Assembly: GCA_938029995.1 (NCBI GenBank)
Contig: CALHGI010000148.1
Span: forward strand, 1-8,238
DNA from: an uncultured cyanobacterium
Lineage (GTDB): Bacteria > Cyanobacteriota > Cyanobacteriia > Phormidesmidales > Phormidesmidaceae
Reading direction: 5' to 3'
Length of the DNA stretch: 8,238 nt
Below, one piece after another: positions 1-7,472 of the stretch. Each line of letters starts with the position of its first letter. Within the stretch, counting starts at the first letter, position 1. The position numbers and the translations under genes were made by a program. The notes beneath the pieces were generated by a model. It saw only the letters and a list, made by a program, of their open reading frames with translations. It was not told where the DNA came from and ran no database searches.

Positions 1-3000
1 CTAGCAGGGAACGCTCGTAGAGATCACGCATGCGCTGTCCCACATCGTTGAGCTGCTGAACTTGGAACAACAAATTGTCTAAAAACTGCCGTAGACGCTC
101 CTGATCCTGCTCCAGGGTATTACGGTTAACCACCAGCTCCCCAACCAGATTGCTCAAGTTATCTAAGTGGCTCACCGAGACACGCATGGTTTGCTCGGTC
201 ACCATACGACGGCTCGACAACCGATTAGCGGCGGGACGAAAAGCAGTAGCACTAGCGGCGGTTGTGGATAGGGTTTGGTCTGCATCCTGCAAGAGTGCTT
301 CCAAATCCCCAAATTCATCGTCCATGTCTGGGGCCCCAGCCGAGGCGACACCTAAGGGAGGTAACGTAGCAGGATTCGAGCTCACTGAAGCACTGGGATC
401 ATCTAATAACGCTTCGAGCGCACCAAAATCATCATTACTGCCAGCGGCTTCAGCATGGGTCGCGCGCCCCATCTCTGCGGGCAAGTCTGACAGCAGACTA
501 TCCAAGGGCTCTAAGTCGGAAATATCCGATGCTGGGGATGGATCATCAAATAGATCATCATCAATCCCAGGGGAAGCTTCGGGTGATGCGCCTATTTCCG
601 TAGACGTGTCTAATCCCATGGACGCGTCCAGTCCCATAAAGGAATCGTCGTCCAGTGCCGTCTCTAGGAGCGGGTCTTCAGTGTCCGTCGGGTTGGCATT
701 GTCAGTGGGTAAAACCGGCTGCGCCATGTCCCCCATCAGGTCTAGGCCACCATCTGCCATCAAAGAGGCGCTGTCCATCCCCAAATCGTCATCATCAGTG
801 ACAATGCCAGTGACAATGCCGTCATCCTCTAAATCCAACAGGTCAAATTCAAAATTGCCAGATGGAGGCTGACTAATAGGGGCTTCATTCACATTGCTAC
901 CGTCGTCAGCAACATCCCCTAAATCCACGGCCAAATCATCAATATCTGGGCCGTCATCGGAGGCCGTAAAGTCTAAACCGTCTAAACCGTCCAGCTGCTC
1001 GGGAACGTCGGCCCCGGTTCCAGCGACTTCGGATACCGTCGCGCCATCCGCATCGCCAAACAGGTCATCTAAAGTGCCATCTGCTCCAGTATCGTCGCCA
1101 AATAGATCACCTAACTCATCGCCATCAGAGGCGACAGGCTCAGATATATTCAGATCTGAGGATAGATCGGCAGGGGACTCAGGTAGCTCGGCCCCATCGC
1201 CAAATAGACCATCCAATCCACCATCGTTAGAAGTATCAGACTCAGAGACCTCTAACGATGAAGTCAAGTCAGAACTCTCATTACCCCCATCCAGTAGATC
1301 TCCCAATCCCGCATCCGTTTCGGATAGGTTCAGATCGGATACGTCCAGCTCAGATAGTAGATCGTCAGGCACCTCCGTGGCATCACCATCGAACAGATCA
1401 TCTAACCCCTGATCCGTAGCGGGGGCATCAACAGAGGCCTCAACACCAGAGAGGCCGCCAGAGAGGTCCTCAGAGGGGTCGCCAGAGAGATCCAGACTAG
1501 AAAGCAGATCGTCGGAACCATCCTCAGTAGCATCTCCAAATAGGCCATCTAGCCCCTGATCTATAGCAGGGGTATCAACGTCGGAGAGCTCTCCGGAGAG
1601 ATCATCAGCTAGCTCCAAGTCTGCGTCTGCGTCTGCGCCACTGCCGCCAAATAAATCGCCTAGCTCCATTTCGTTGGTGGCAGAGTTAGGCTCAGGTGAG
1701 CTGATGACACTGCCTTCAGAGGCCTCCTCTTCTAGGGAGATGTCTTCAACCGATGACCACACATCATCCAAGGCCAAAGCATCTGAATCGTCTGTAGAAT
1801 CAAACGCCCCCAGTTCTAGATCATGAGACGCTACAGGGTTCAGCTCGTCTGATGCTTCTGATAAGGGCTCGGGCTCGGCCCAAACATCTGCTGATAGGCT
1901 ATCTGATGCGACTGGAGATGAGATCGCTTCAGGCTGATGATCTTGCTCCCACAGACTATTGCTTGCAGAATCGGAGTCTGTAGCGGACTCTACTGGCGAG
2001 CCGCTGGCACCGGAGGATGTTTCATCTAGGGTGAAAAAATCATCAAATTCTGAGCGGTCCGATTCTACACTGTCTGATTTTTCAGAGTCGGCTGAACCTG
2101 CATCAAAGAAGCTATCGGTACCAGCAGTGTCCAAGGTTAAATCGATATCTGTGGCCGGATCAGTATCCGCCTCAGAAGATTGCAGAATATCAAGGTCAGC
2201 CAGACCATCGGATGAACTATCTGGTAGTTCTATGGAATTCTCACTGATGGAATCATCCGTGCCTGATTGATCTAGTCCGCCGAATAGATCGTCCATGCTG
2301 GCGGGTTCAGCCTCACCCATTCCATCCAAAAGGCTTTCTGTGTCGGTCAAGTCATTGCCATCCACCACGGATAACTGGGGAATCTCCAAGTCACTGTCTA
2401 GGCTATCTAAATTCTCCGCCGTGTCTCCAGCATCGGTGTCACCAAAGAGGTCAGCCAGTTCATTCCCCGATTCAAAGTCATCAGGACTAGCTCCGAGCTC
2501 GGACGAATCATCATTGAGCAGATCGGCAAAATCAGGGGAGACGTCGATATCTAAGGACTCTGCAGAGGCAGCTCCATCGACAATGGGTACGTCTTCTTCT
2601 TGCCAATCACCATCGAGGTCACCCCCACCTGTTTCGAACAGATCGGCCAAGCTAGTTAGTTCGGCCGCACCTACGTCTGGGCCCGATGGGGAGGTGGCTG
2701 CATCGTTGAGCAGTTCATCTAGGGAGATGGCATCATCGGCATCAGACGACGCCGGACCGTCTAGAACATCGAATGAGGCATCGGGTTCCAGCGTTGCAAG
2801 CTCATCAATCTCACTGGTTAGACCACTCTCTAAGTCGCTGTCTGTAGCTCCTGCATCATCTGAGAATAGGGAGTTCCAATCATTGGTAGCCTCGGCCTCA
2901 TCTCGTTGTTCAGCTAAGGTTTGCAGGGTTTGGGAGAGGGTGATTTCAGGCTCACGACCGGCTAAAACTAGGTCCTGTGCCTTTTTGATCTCTTTGATCA

Positions 3001-3736
3001 GGACAGGGGCAAGGGTGCGATAGTCATTGTTGCGATCGCACACCGCCCAGCGACCATGCTTAACCAGATTCATCCAAGTGGGCAAATTAAACTGCTCACC
3101 AAACCGTTCCAACAACTGACAACAACCCTCTAAAGCCGTCCGACTTTCCTCCGTGTCAGCCTGCTTAAAACGAGCCAACATTTCCCTTAAAGCCGCCGAA
3201 ACATCGCTGTTAAACACCAGCTTCAATGCACTTTCTTCCACGGGCTGTGGCGAGGCCGTCGTCGTAAAGGCAATCGGCTCAACCGCCTCCAACGGAACAT
3301 CCCGGGCATCCGCGTCGGCCACCAACTGATCTAAATGCTCTTGTAACTGCTGGAAGACGGGCTCCACACCAGCCATAATACTTTGGGCCTTATCCTCAGT
3401 CAGACCAAACGGCCCCTGGAGTTGTTCTAGCAGTTCCTGCAGGGCATCAAACACCCGCAAAAACATCGACTCCAAGGAGCGATCCACCTTAATCGGGGAC
3501 TCTTTCAGCAGCTTAAAATAATCTTCCAGCCGGTGGGATGTCCGCTGCATGCTCTCAATACCTAGCATGGCAGCGCCTCCCTTCACAGAGTGGGCGGCCC
3601 GAAACACTTCATTGGCCATTTCAGGATTACCAATGGTCGCCTGAAGATTTAGCAGTCCCTGCTCAATGGTATTGAGATGGTCCTTCGCCTCTTCAATGAA
3701 ATAGCCCAATATACGCTGTTGTTGTTCAGGCAGCAT
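1..3736 (-). CDS. CheA-like chemotaxis histidine kinase (PilL/HmpE type), 3' part beyond window
   Basis: Seen: an open frame of 1245 codons without a stop, cut by the left edge. Residues 1-110 form an Hpt domain with motif AAHSVKGGAAMLG; His49 (codon 3592-3590) is the expected phosphoacceptor. Residues about 169-278 are a helical region. Residues about 280-1180 are an acidic Asp/Ser/Leu/Gly insert with LDxLFGD motifs. From residue 1183 (TMRVSVSHLDNLSNLVGELV) the CheA dimerization domain begins. The ATP-binding, CheW-like and any receiver domains must lie beyond base 1. Known: CheA autophosphorylates on the Hpt histidine and donates to CheY-like regulators at receptor arrays. The ATG at 3736 is chosen because MLPEQQQR leads straight into the Hpt helix and AGGGAGA lies 8 nt upstream; an in-frame GTG at 3739 is an alternative, and an in-frame TAA lies about 30 nt further up. 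It is the last of four same-strand genes, 172 bp after the receptor. The family is secure; the pilus-motility role is inferred from context. Confidence 0.93.
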   Translation of the reverse strand, partial: MLPEQQQRILGYFIEEAKDHLNTIEQGLLNLQATIGNPEMANEVFRAAHSVKGGAAMLGIESMQRTSHRLEDYFKLLKESPIKVDRSLESMFLRVFDALQELLEQLQGPFGLTEDKAQSIMAGVEPVFQQLQEHLDQLVADADARDVPLEAVEPIAFTTTASPQPVEESALKLVFNSDVSAALREMLARFKQADTEESRTALEGCCQLLERFGEQFNLPTWMNLVKHGRWAVCDRNNDYRTLAPVLIKEIKKAQDLVLAGREPEITLSQTLQTLAEQRDEAEATNDWNSLFSDDAGATDSDLESGLTSEIDELATLEPDASFDVLDGPASSDADDAISLDELLNDAATSPSGPDVGAAELTSLADLFETGGGDLDGDWQEEDVPIVDGAASAESLDIDVSPDFADLLNDDSSELGASPDDFESGNELADLFGDTDAGDTAENLDSLDSDLEIPQLSVVDGNDLTDTESLLDGMGEAEPASMDDLFGGLDQSGTDDSISENSIELPDSSSDGLADLDILQSSEADTDPATDIDLTLDTAGTDSFFDAGSADSEKSDSVESDRSEFDDFFTLDETSSGASGSPVESATDSDSASNSLWEQDHQPEAISSPVASDSLSADVWAEPEPLSEASDELNPVASHDLELGAFDSTDDSDALALDDVWSSVEDISLEEEASEGSVISSPEPNSATNEMELGDLFGGSGADADADLELADDLSGELSDVDTPAIDQGLDGLFGDATEDGSDDLLSSLDLSGDPSEDLSGGLSGVEASVDAPATDQGLDDLFDGDATEVPDDLLSELDVSDLNLSETDAGLGDLLDGGNESSDLTSSLEVSESDTSNDGGLDGLFGDGAELPESPADLSSDLNISEPVASDGDELGDLFGDDTGADGTLDDLFGDADGATVSEVAGTGADVPEQLDGLDGLDFTASDDGPDIDDLAVDLGDVADDGSNVNEAPISQPPSGNFEFDLLDLEDDGIVTGIVTDDDDLGMDSASLMADGGLDLMGDMAQPVLPTDNANPTDTEDPLLETALDDDSFMGLDASMGLDTSTEIGASPEASPGIDDDLFDDPSPASDISDLEPLDSLLSDLPAEMGRATHAEAAGSNDDFGALEALLDDPSASVSSNPATLPPLGVASAGAPDMDDEFGDLEALLQDADQTLSTTAASATAFRPAANRLSSRRMVTEQTMRVSVSHLDNLSNLVGELVVNRNTLEQDQERLRQFLDNLLFQVQQLNDVGQRMRDLYERSLL
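797..820 (-). repeat. Perfect 12-bp tandem repeat (two copies)
   Basis: agtgacaatgcc occurs twice back to back at 797-808 and 809-820, inside the kinase linker. It encodes the doubled tetrapeptide GIVTGIVT, which is unusually hydrophobic for this acidic segment. The perfect identity of the copies suggests recent replication slippage. Confidence 0.85.
971..988 (-). repeat. Perfect 9-bp tandem repeat (two copies)
   Basis: gtctaaacc is repeated at 971-979 and 980-988 within the kinase linker and encodes GLDGLD. It is another in-frame slippage-type duplication. Confidence 0.8.
1372..1579 (-). repeat. Two near-identical repeat units, 147 bp apart
   Basis: Bases 1372-1432 and 1522-1579 align closely, sharing for example the stretch ctgatc followed by gtagcgggggcatcaac or tatagcaggggtatcaac. 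They differ by scattered substitutions and one 3-base insertion. The encoded peptides are DTPAIDQGLDGLFGDATE and DAPATDQGLDDLFDGDATE. The offset between the matching cccct cores (1406 and 1553) is 147 bases, or 49 codons, so the duplication is in frame. This looks like a fairly recent internal duplication in the kinase linker. Confidence 0.75.
1620..1637 (-). repeat. Perfect 6-bp tandem repeat (three copies)
   Basis: tctgcg is repeated three times at 1620-1637, giving the alternating ADADAD stretch just after the LGDLFGG motif. The unit is a multiple of three, so changes in copy number would keep the kinase in frame. Confidence 0.8.
3032..3039. repeat. HIP1 octamer GCGATCGC
   Basis: The palindrome GCGATCGC is present once, inside the kinase gene. 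This octamer is highly over-represented in many cyanobacterial genomes (established knowledge). A single copy is weak evidence alone but agrees with the gene content. Confidence 0.6.
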
Positions 3737-3744
3737 CACCCTTG

Positions 3745-3751
3745 TCTCCCT
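3745..3751 (-). promoter_or_regulatory. Ribosome binding site of the CheA-like kinase
   Basis: On the minus strand AGGGAGA ends 8 nt before the ATG at 3736, a good distance for a Shine-Dalgarno site. A second purine run, AAGGG, lies only 2 nt from the ATG and is too close to act. This supports the ATG at 3736 over the GTG immediately before it. Confidence 0.6.
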
Positions 3752-3769
3752 AGATGAAATCAAAAATTA

Positions 3770-3910
3770 GGCCAGTCTTACAATGACGTAATGGCGGTCG
3801 TCATCCCTTGACACTCAGCTTTAGACACCTTGACTAATCCAGCCGACTCAACCCCAAACTATGCACCTCAGCCCCCATAAAGCAGATAACCCAGAAAATG
3901 CGGCCAGTCT
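3770..3910 (-). repeat. Two copies of AGACTGGCC flanking the receptor-kinase gap
   Basis: On the minus strand AGACTGGCC occurs at 3910-3902, overlapping the receptor stop codon TAG, and again at 3778-3770, before the kinase ribosome binding site. A third copy of the 8-base core lies before the receptor gene at 6865-6858. All three copies sit outside or at the edge of coding sequence. Their function is unknown. Confidence 0.5.
3783..3804. repeat. Inverted repeat in the receptor-kinase gap
   Basis: ATGACG at 3783-3788 and CGTCAT at 3799-3804 are perfect 6-bp arms around a 10-base spacer, about 50 bp before the kinase start. No T-run follows on the minus strand, so it does not look like an intrinsic terminator. 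It could be a regulator site or a small mRNA hairpin; chance is also possible. Confidence 0.4.
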
Positions 3911-6845
3911 AAGTCTTCTCGCCCTCCACCTTAAACCGCTCCACAGATGTCAGCAGGTCGCGGGCCACACCCACTAGACTCTGCAGCGAACCCGACACCC
4001 GCTGAGACTCCTGGGAAGTCTCTTGGGCTGTCAATTCAACCGATTGCATGACCTGAGCCACCGCACGCGAAGTCTCCGTCTGCTCCACCGTATCAGCCGT
4101 AATAGACCGCACCAATACATCAATCCGGTTAGATACCTGGATAATATCCTCCAGGGAGCGCTTGGCCTGCTCCGCAAGCCTTGTCCCCTCAATCACCTGT
4201 TGAGTACCCTCTTCCATCGCCGTCATTACACCGCTGGTCTCACCCTGAATCTGCAAAACGATTTGCTCAATCTCTTTCGAAGCTTTAGCCGCCCGATCCG
4301 CCAGCTGACGAACCTCATCCGCCACGATGGCAAATCCTCTCCCAGCCTCTCCTGCCCGAGCCGCCTCAATACTAGCGTTAAGGGCCAACAAATTAGTTCG
4401 AGATGCAATCTGAGAAATCAACGCCACAATCTTAGAAATTTCCTGGGATGATTCCGCTAAACGCTTTACCTTGCGCGTTGTTTCAGCAACCGTTTCTCGA
4501 ATTTCCAAAATACCGGCCACGGTACGCTCCACAGCCTCGCCACCCCTCAGCGCTGTTGCCGACGCGGAGCGAGCAACTTCTTCAGCCTCCCGAGCGCTGT
4601 CTGCCACCCGCTGAATAGACTCCGTCATCACCTGCACAGAGTTCAAGGTAACGGCTAGCTCCTCAGCCTGACGCAGGGCATCTGCCGACAAACTGCGAGC
4701 AAACATCTCATTGTCAGAAGAACTTTTAGTTACCTGCAAAGCAGCCGCACTCACCTGCTGCACAATCTCTCGCAAGTTTTGAATCGTCAGGTTAAACGAG
4801 TCAGCAACGGCCCCTAGCACGTCCGCCGTCACCTCGGCTTGCACCGTCAAATCACCACGGGCCGCACCTTCCACATCATCCAACAAACGAATCACCTGGC
4901 GCTGCAGATCTTCCTTAGCCTGCTCTTGCTCCTGAGCTTTTCGCTGGGCCTCACTGGTGGTCGTGAGAATCACCCGAGCCATTTGGTTAAACCCTGTGGC
5001 CAGCTGCCCTAAATCATCAGTAGAGTAGGCGGTTGCCCGAGCATTTAAATCCCCTTGGGAAACCAACTCAAACTGCTGTCGCAGATTATCGATGGAGCGC
5101 TTAGCCTGGCGATCAATCAAGAACCCCAATCCAAACACAGTTAAGCCACTGGCAATAGCTGCAGTACCTGCCGCTAAAGGACGTACCCGAGAAATCCGAG
5201 CACTATCTTCCTCAGAAATTTCACCAGACAAACCACCTAAAGTCGCAGAACTAATAACCGCAACAGTCGCCAAAGAAGCCAAAGCGGCTCCACCGGCCAT
5301 CAGCGAGCGCTTCGTTAGCCAGGAAGCATTGCCCAACCAACTAAAATTCCCCTCATCCTCAGCCGCAGGGACAACCACAGAGGCTTCCTCCCCTTGGGTA
5401 AACGAAGGCAGCTGATCGGCGGTTTCAATACTGAAAATGTCATCATCTCCAAGAATGGCTTGGTCATCTTCCTCAACCAAGCTAAACCCAGATCCCCCAC
5501 GGGTTTCCGGGTCTTCAGAGAATATCCCTTCAGAATTTACCGAAGGCTCTGTAAACTCAGTGGAGCCTTCAGACAAATCAAATTCGGGCAGACTACCGAG
5601 ATCGTCAAACTCATCAAACTCATCCAAGAAGTCAATATCCCCTCCCTGTTGGCTCTCCAAACGATCCATGGCGTCCACACCAGGAAACGTCTGCTCGCCA
5701 GCCGGAAAGGTCTGGTCACCCATATCCTCATCCACCAAGTCATCGGGGACGGGCTCCAGCCCCGAGAGCGTGGAGGCTTCACCATACTCTGGCAAGTCCC
5801 CTGTCAACAGGTCGTCAGGTTGAACCTCCCCCTCTGGCTCCATCATAAAGAGGGTTTTATCTTCGGGCTCCTCCAACATGTCCGGCAGATCTGGCAGACC
5901 TGAATCCATCACAGGGCTATCAACAGCGGGCGCTACACTACCTGTCTCCAGGAAGTCATCCATCCCAGGGAAATCTCCCGCATCCGCCTCGATACCTTCA
6001 TCCGATGGAAACGCCTGGGCAAAATCATCCTGGTCAAATTGCGACAGCTCTTGGGCCGACGAAAGCGAACCATCACGAGGCGTAGCATCAATACTATCGA
6101 GGGTAATTTCGTCTTCCTCAGAAGACTCAACTAGACCTTCTAAACTACTGTCCGCAAACGGATCGAGCAGATCAGCACTACCTAAATCACCGCCAACAGA
6201 AAGGTTGTCAAGGGAAAACGGATCATCACCACCAAGGTCTATGGCCGAATCACCGCCAGGGACGCTCTCATAATCGGCCGCAGCATCAAACGGATTATCC
6301 AGGGCTGCCGCGCCAAGGTTATAGCTATCATTGTTGGTTATTTCCGTTTGCTCAACAGCGCCCAAATCCTCAGCCTGGGGTGCTACAACCGGCGGCTCAG
6401 ACTGAACAGATTGAACACTGGCACCGTCTGCCCCTTCAAAAGACAGATCTAGGCCGGCACTCAAATCGTCCCCATCTTCCCCCATATCTCCATATAGTTC
6501 GATGGAATCAAATAAACCGTCAGCCGTAATCTCTTCAACACCATTGTCATCGGCGGTCCCCTGCCCAGCATCCATCTGTTCAGCGTAGGTAAGACCGTTA
6601 TTGGCGTAGTTTACAAACTCAGGGTCAGAGGTTAAATCCAATACGGACTTGTACTGGGTCCGAGCCACATCATAGGTACTAAGCCCATAGCAATAGATGT
6701 GACCCTTAAGTAGGAGCACATTCGGATCGCTCGGGTAGTTTTCTGCCAATTGCTCAATAATGTCAGCAGCTTGCTCATAACTGCCCTGCATATATGCACG
6801 CTCTGCCGCTTGATACGTTTGAGCGTAATCTATACCCGATGCCAT
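3909..6845 (-). CDS. Methyl-accepting chemotaxis protein with N-terminal TPR and acidic linker (PilJ/HmpD type)
   Basis: Seen, 978 aa: residues 7-90 are helical with TPR-like repeats (alanine/tyrosine-rich helices, [13 protein letters not shown] turn). Residues about 95-500 are acidic and low in complexity ([19 protein letters not shown]). Two membrane segments lie at about 515-541 and 556-577, separated by about 14 residues. HAMP follows at about 578-630, a second HAMP-like segment with GDLTVQAEV at about 648-700, and the signalling coiled coil at about 740-965. The conserved tip at 809-849 contains [19 protein letters not shown] and [15 protein letters not shown]. Known: the tip binds CheA and CheW. 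Positive residues before the first and after the second membrane segment predict both ends in the cytoplasm, so there is no periplasmic sensor domain. No C-terminal CheR-tethering pentapeptide is seen (ends FKVEGEKT). The start is supported by AGGAG at 6857-6853, 7 nt upstream. It lies 50 bp after the adaptor gene, in the same operon. Confidence 0.95.
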   Translation of the reverse strand: MASGIDYAQTYQAAERAYMQGSYEQAADIIEQLAENYPSDPNVLLLKGHIYCYGLSTYDVARTQYKSVLDLTSDPEFVNYANNGLTYAEQMDAGQGTADDNGVEEITADGLFDSIELYGDMGEDGDDLSAGLDLSFEGADGASVQSVQSEPPVVAPQAEDLGAVEQTEITNNDSYNLGAAALDNPFDAAADYESVPGGDSAIDLGGDDPFSLDNLSVGGDLGSADLLDPFADSSLEGLVESSEEDEITLDSIDATPRDGSLSSAQELSQFDQDDFAQAFPSDEGIEADAGDFPGMDDFLETGSVAPAVDSPVMDSGLPDLPDMLEEPEDKTLFMMEPEGEVQPDDLLTGDLPEYGEASTLSGLEPVPDDLVDEDMGDQTFPAGEQTFPGVDAMDRLESQQGGDIDFLDEFDEFDDLGSLPEFDLSEGSTEFTEPSVNSEGIFSEDPETRGGSGFSLVEEDDQAILGDDDIFSIETADQLPSFTQGEEASVVVPAAEDEGNFSWLGNASWLTKRSLMAGGAALASLATVAVISSATLGGLSGEISEEDSARISRVRPLAAGTAAIASGLTVFGLGFLIDRQAKRSIDNLRQQFELVSQGDLNARATAYSTDDLGQLATGFNQMARVILTTTSEAQRKAQEQEQAKEDLQRQVIRLLDDVEGAARGDLTVQAEVTADVLGAVADSFNLTIQNLREIVQQVSAAALQVTKSSSDNEMFARSLSADALRQAEELAVTLNSVQVMTESIQRVADSAREAEEVARSASATALRGGEAVERTVAGILEIRETVAETTRKVKRLAESSQEISKIVALISQIASRTNLLALNASIEAARAGEAGRGFAIVADEVRQLADRAAKASKEIEQIVLQIQGETSGVMTAMEEGTQQVIEGTRLAEQAKRSLEDIIQVSNRIDVLVRSITADTVEQTETSRAVAQVMQSVELTAQETSQESQRVSGSLQSLVGVARDLLTSVERFKVEGEKT

Positions 6846-6857
6846 CTGTATTCTCCT

Positions 6858-6867
6858 GCCAGTCTAA
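6858..6867 (-). repeat. Third AGACTGGC element, before the receptor gene
   Basis: TTAGACTGGC (minus strand 6867-6858) lies in the 50-bp gap between the adaptor and receptor genes and directly abuts the AGGAG ribosome binding site. It matches the TTAGACTGGCC at the receptor's own stop codon, so the receptor gene is bracketed by the same decamer. Confidence 0.45.
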
Positions 6868-6895
6868 ACATCTCCATCTTGCCGAACCCGTTAAA

Positions 6896-7426
6896 CTAAG
6901 CTGCCCAGCGCGCTGAACGCAATATGGCGACATGGTCTAGTAAACGCAATGAATTCTCCCCATTAGCACCTAACACCCATTCACCTCTGAGGAAAGGTGC
7001 CATCGTATCAGAATAATCACGAGACATTTTCATGCGTTCTGCATCCAACCAATCTGTACCAACTATCTGATTAACGGCTAAGCCTAACATAGTCCCCTGA
7101 TGTTCAACAGCAATCACTGGAATTTCTGCCCTGTCGGTATTCATGGGTTGAGGGTAACCCAGAAACTGCCCAAGATCGGCAACCCAAATCACTCGCCCCT
7201 GTTCATTTAAGGTCCCCAGCAGGAGTGGGGATACATTGGGGACGGGGGTAATCCGATCGGGAGGGTTTTCAATGATGCGACGAATCCCAATGGCCGGCAA
7301 GGCAAATTCATCACCGGAGCCAATGTAAAATCGCAAGTGGAGTTCACCATCAGGCGTTTCAATTTCCTGTAATTCAGGGGCCTGATCCTGCCCCGCTCCG
7401 GTTTGAAAGTCTGGATTACCTACCAT
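6896..7426 (-). CDS. CheW-like adaptor protein (PilI/HmpC type)
   Basis: A 176-aa soluble protein made of one CheW domain (about residues 28-170), after an acidic, Gln-rich N-terminus of about 25 residues. The core signature is LLLGTLNEQGRVIWVADLG (68-86), corresponding to the GxxNxRGxIxxVxDL element of the family; the usual Arg of NxRG is Gln76 here. Known: CheW couples receptors to CheA in the signalling array. The length is normal for the family. The start is fixed by an in-frame TGA only 18 bases upstream of the ATG, with AGG 4 nt before the ATG and GAGGTG a little further away. The gene follows the response regulator by 46 bp and precedes the receptor by 50 bp, which fits one transcript. 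Confidence 0.94.
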   Translation of the reverse strand: MVGNPDFQTGAGQDQAPELQEIETPDGELHLRFYIGSGDEFALPAIGIRRIIENPPDRITPVPNVSPLLLGTLNEQGRVIWVADLGQFLGYPQPMNTDRAEIPVIAVEHQGTMLGLAVNQIVGTDWLDAERMKMSRDYSDTMAPFLRGEWVLGANGENSLRLLDHVAILRSARWAA

Positions 7427-7472
7427 CGAGCCTGTGTCACCTCACAAATCATGGGCATTCCTCATTGGCGTC

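Larger units (their letters stand above)
1052..1663 (-). repeat. LDxLFGD-type repeat array inside the CheA-like kinase
   Basis: Seen in translation of the kinase (residues about 692-895): seven imperfect motifs of form L-[DG]-[DG]-L-[FL]-[GD]-[DG]. They lie at 1663-1646 (LGDLFG), 1552-1532 (LDGLFGD), 1405-1382 (LDDLFDGD), 1306-1289 (LGDLLD), 1216-1196 (LDGLFGD), 1114-1094 (LGDLFGD) and 1072-1052 (LDDLFGD). Spacing varies from 42 to 147 bases, always a multiple of three. Further related motifs occur outside the dense block: LADLFETG near 2640, LADLFGD near 2450, MDDLFGG near 2285 and DDDLFDD near 550. The surrounding residues are Asp/Ser/Gly rich and probably disordered. The function is unknown; they could be multivalent docking motifs. 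Confidence 0.8.

Noticed and set aside
1583..1600. Overlapping 12-bp palindromes GGAGAGCTCTCC and CTCTCCGGAGAG
   Set aside because: They are within the coding linker and explained by Ser-Gly-Glu-Leu-Ser codons in a repetitive segment; no sign of a regulatory role.
1052..1663. A CRISPR array or non-coding repeat
   Set aside because: The repeats are imperfect, irregularly spaced in multiples of three, and conserved as protein motifs in an open frame.
150..3023. Serine-rich plus-strand open frames (150-872, 894-1412, 1959-2270, 2295-3023)
   Set aside because: They lie opposite the Asp/Glu-rich linker of the kinase. Acidic codons read antisense in this register give Ser/Pro-rich frames with few stops. 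The minus frame is continuous, starts with a clear Hpt domain and ends in a CheA dimerization domain.
4023..4451. 142-codon plus-strand frame opposite the receptor signalling domain
   Set aside because: The minus-strand reading of this stretch contains the highly conserved receptor tip. The plus-strand product is an unremarkable Arg/Leu/Ser-rich sequence.
5092..6273. Plus-strand and alternative minus-strand frames over the receptor gene
   Set aside because: These are shadows of the acidic linker and membrane region of the receptor. They show no ribosome sites or recognisable domains, while the receptor frame is intact with conserved motifs.
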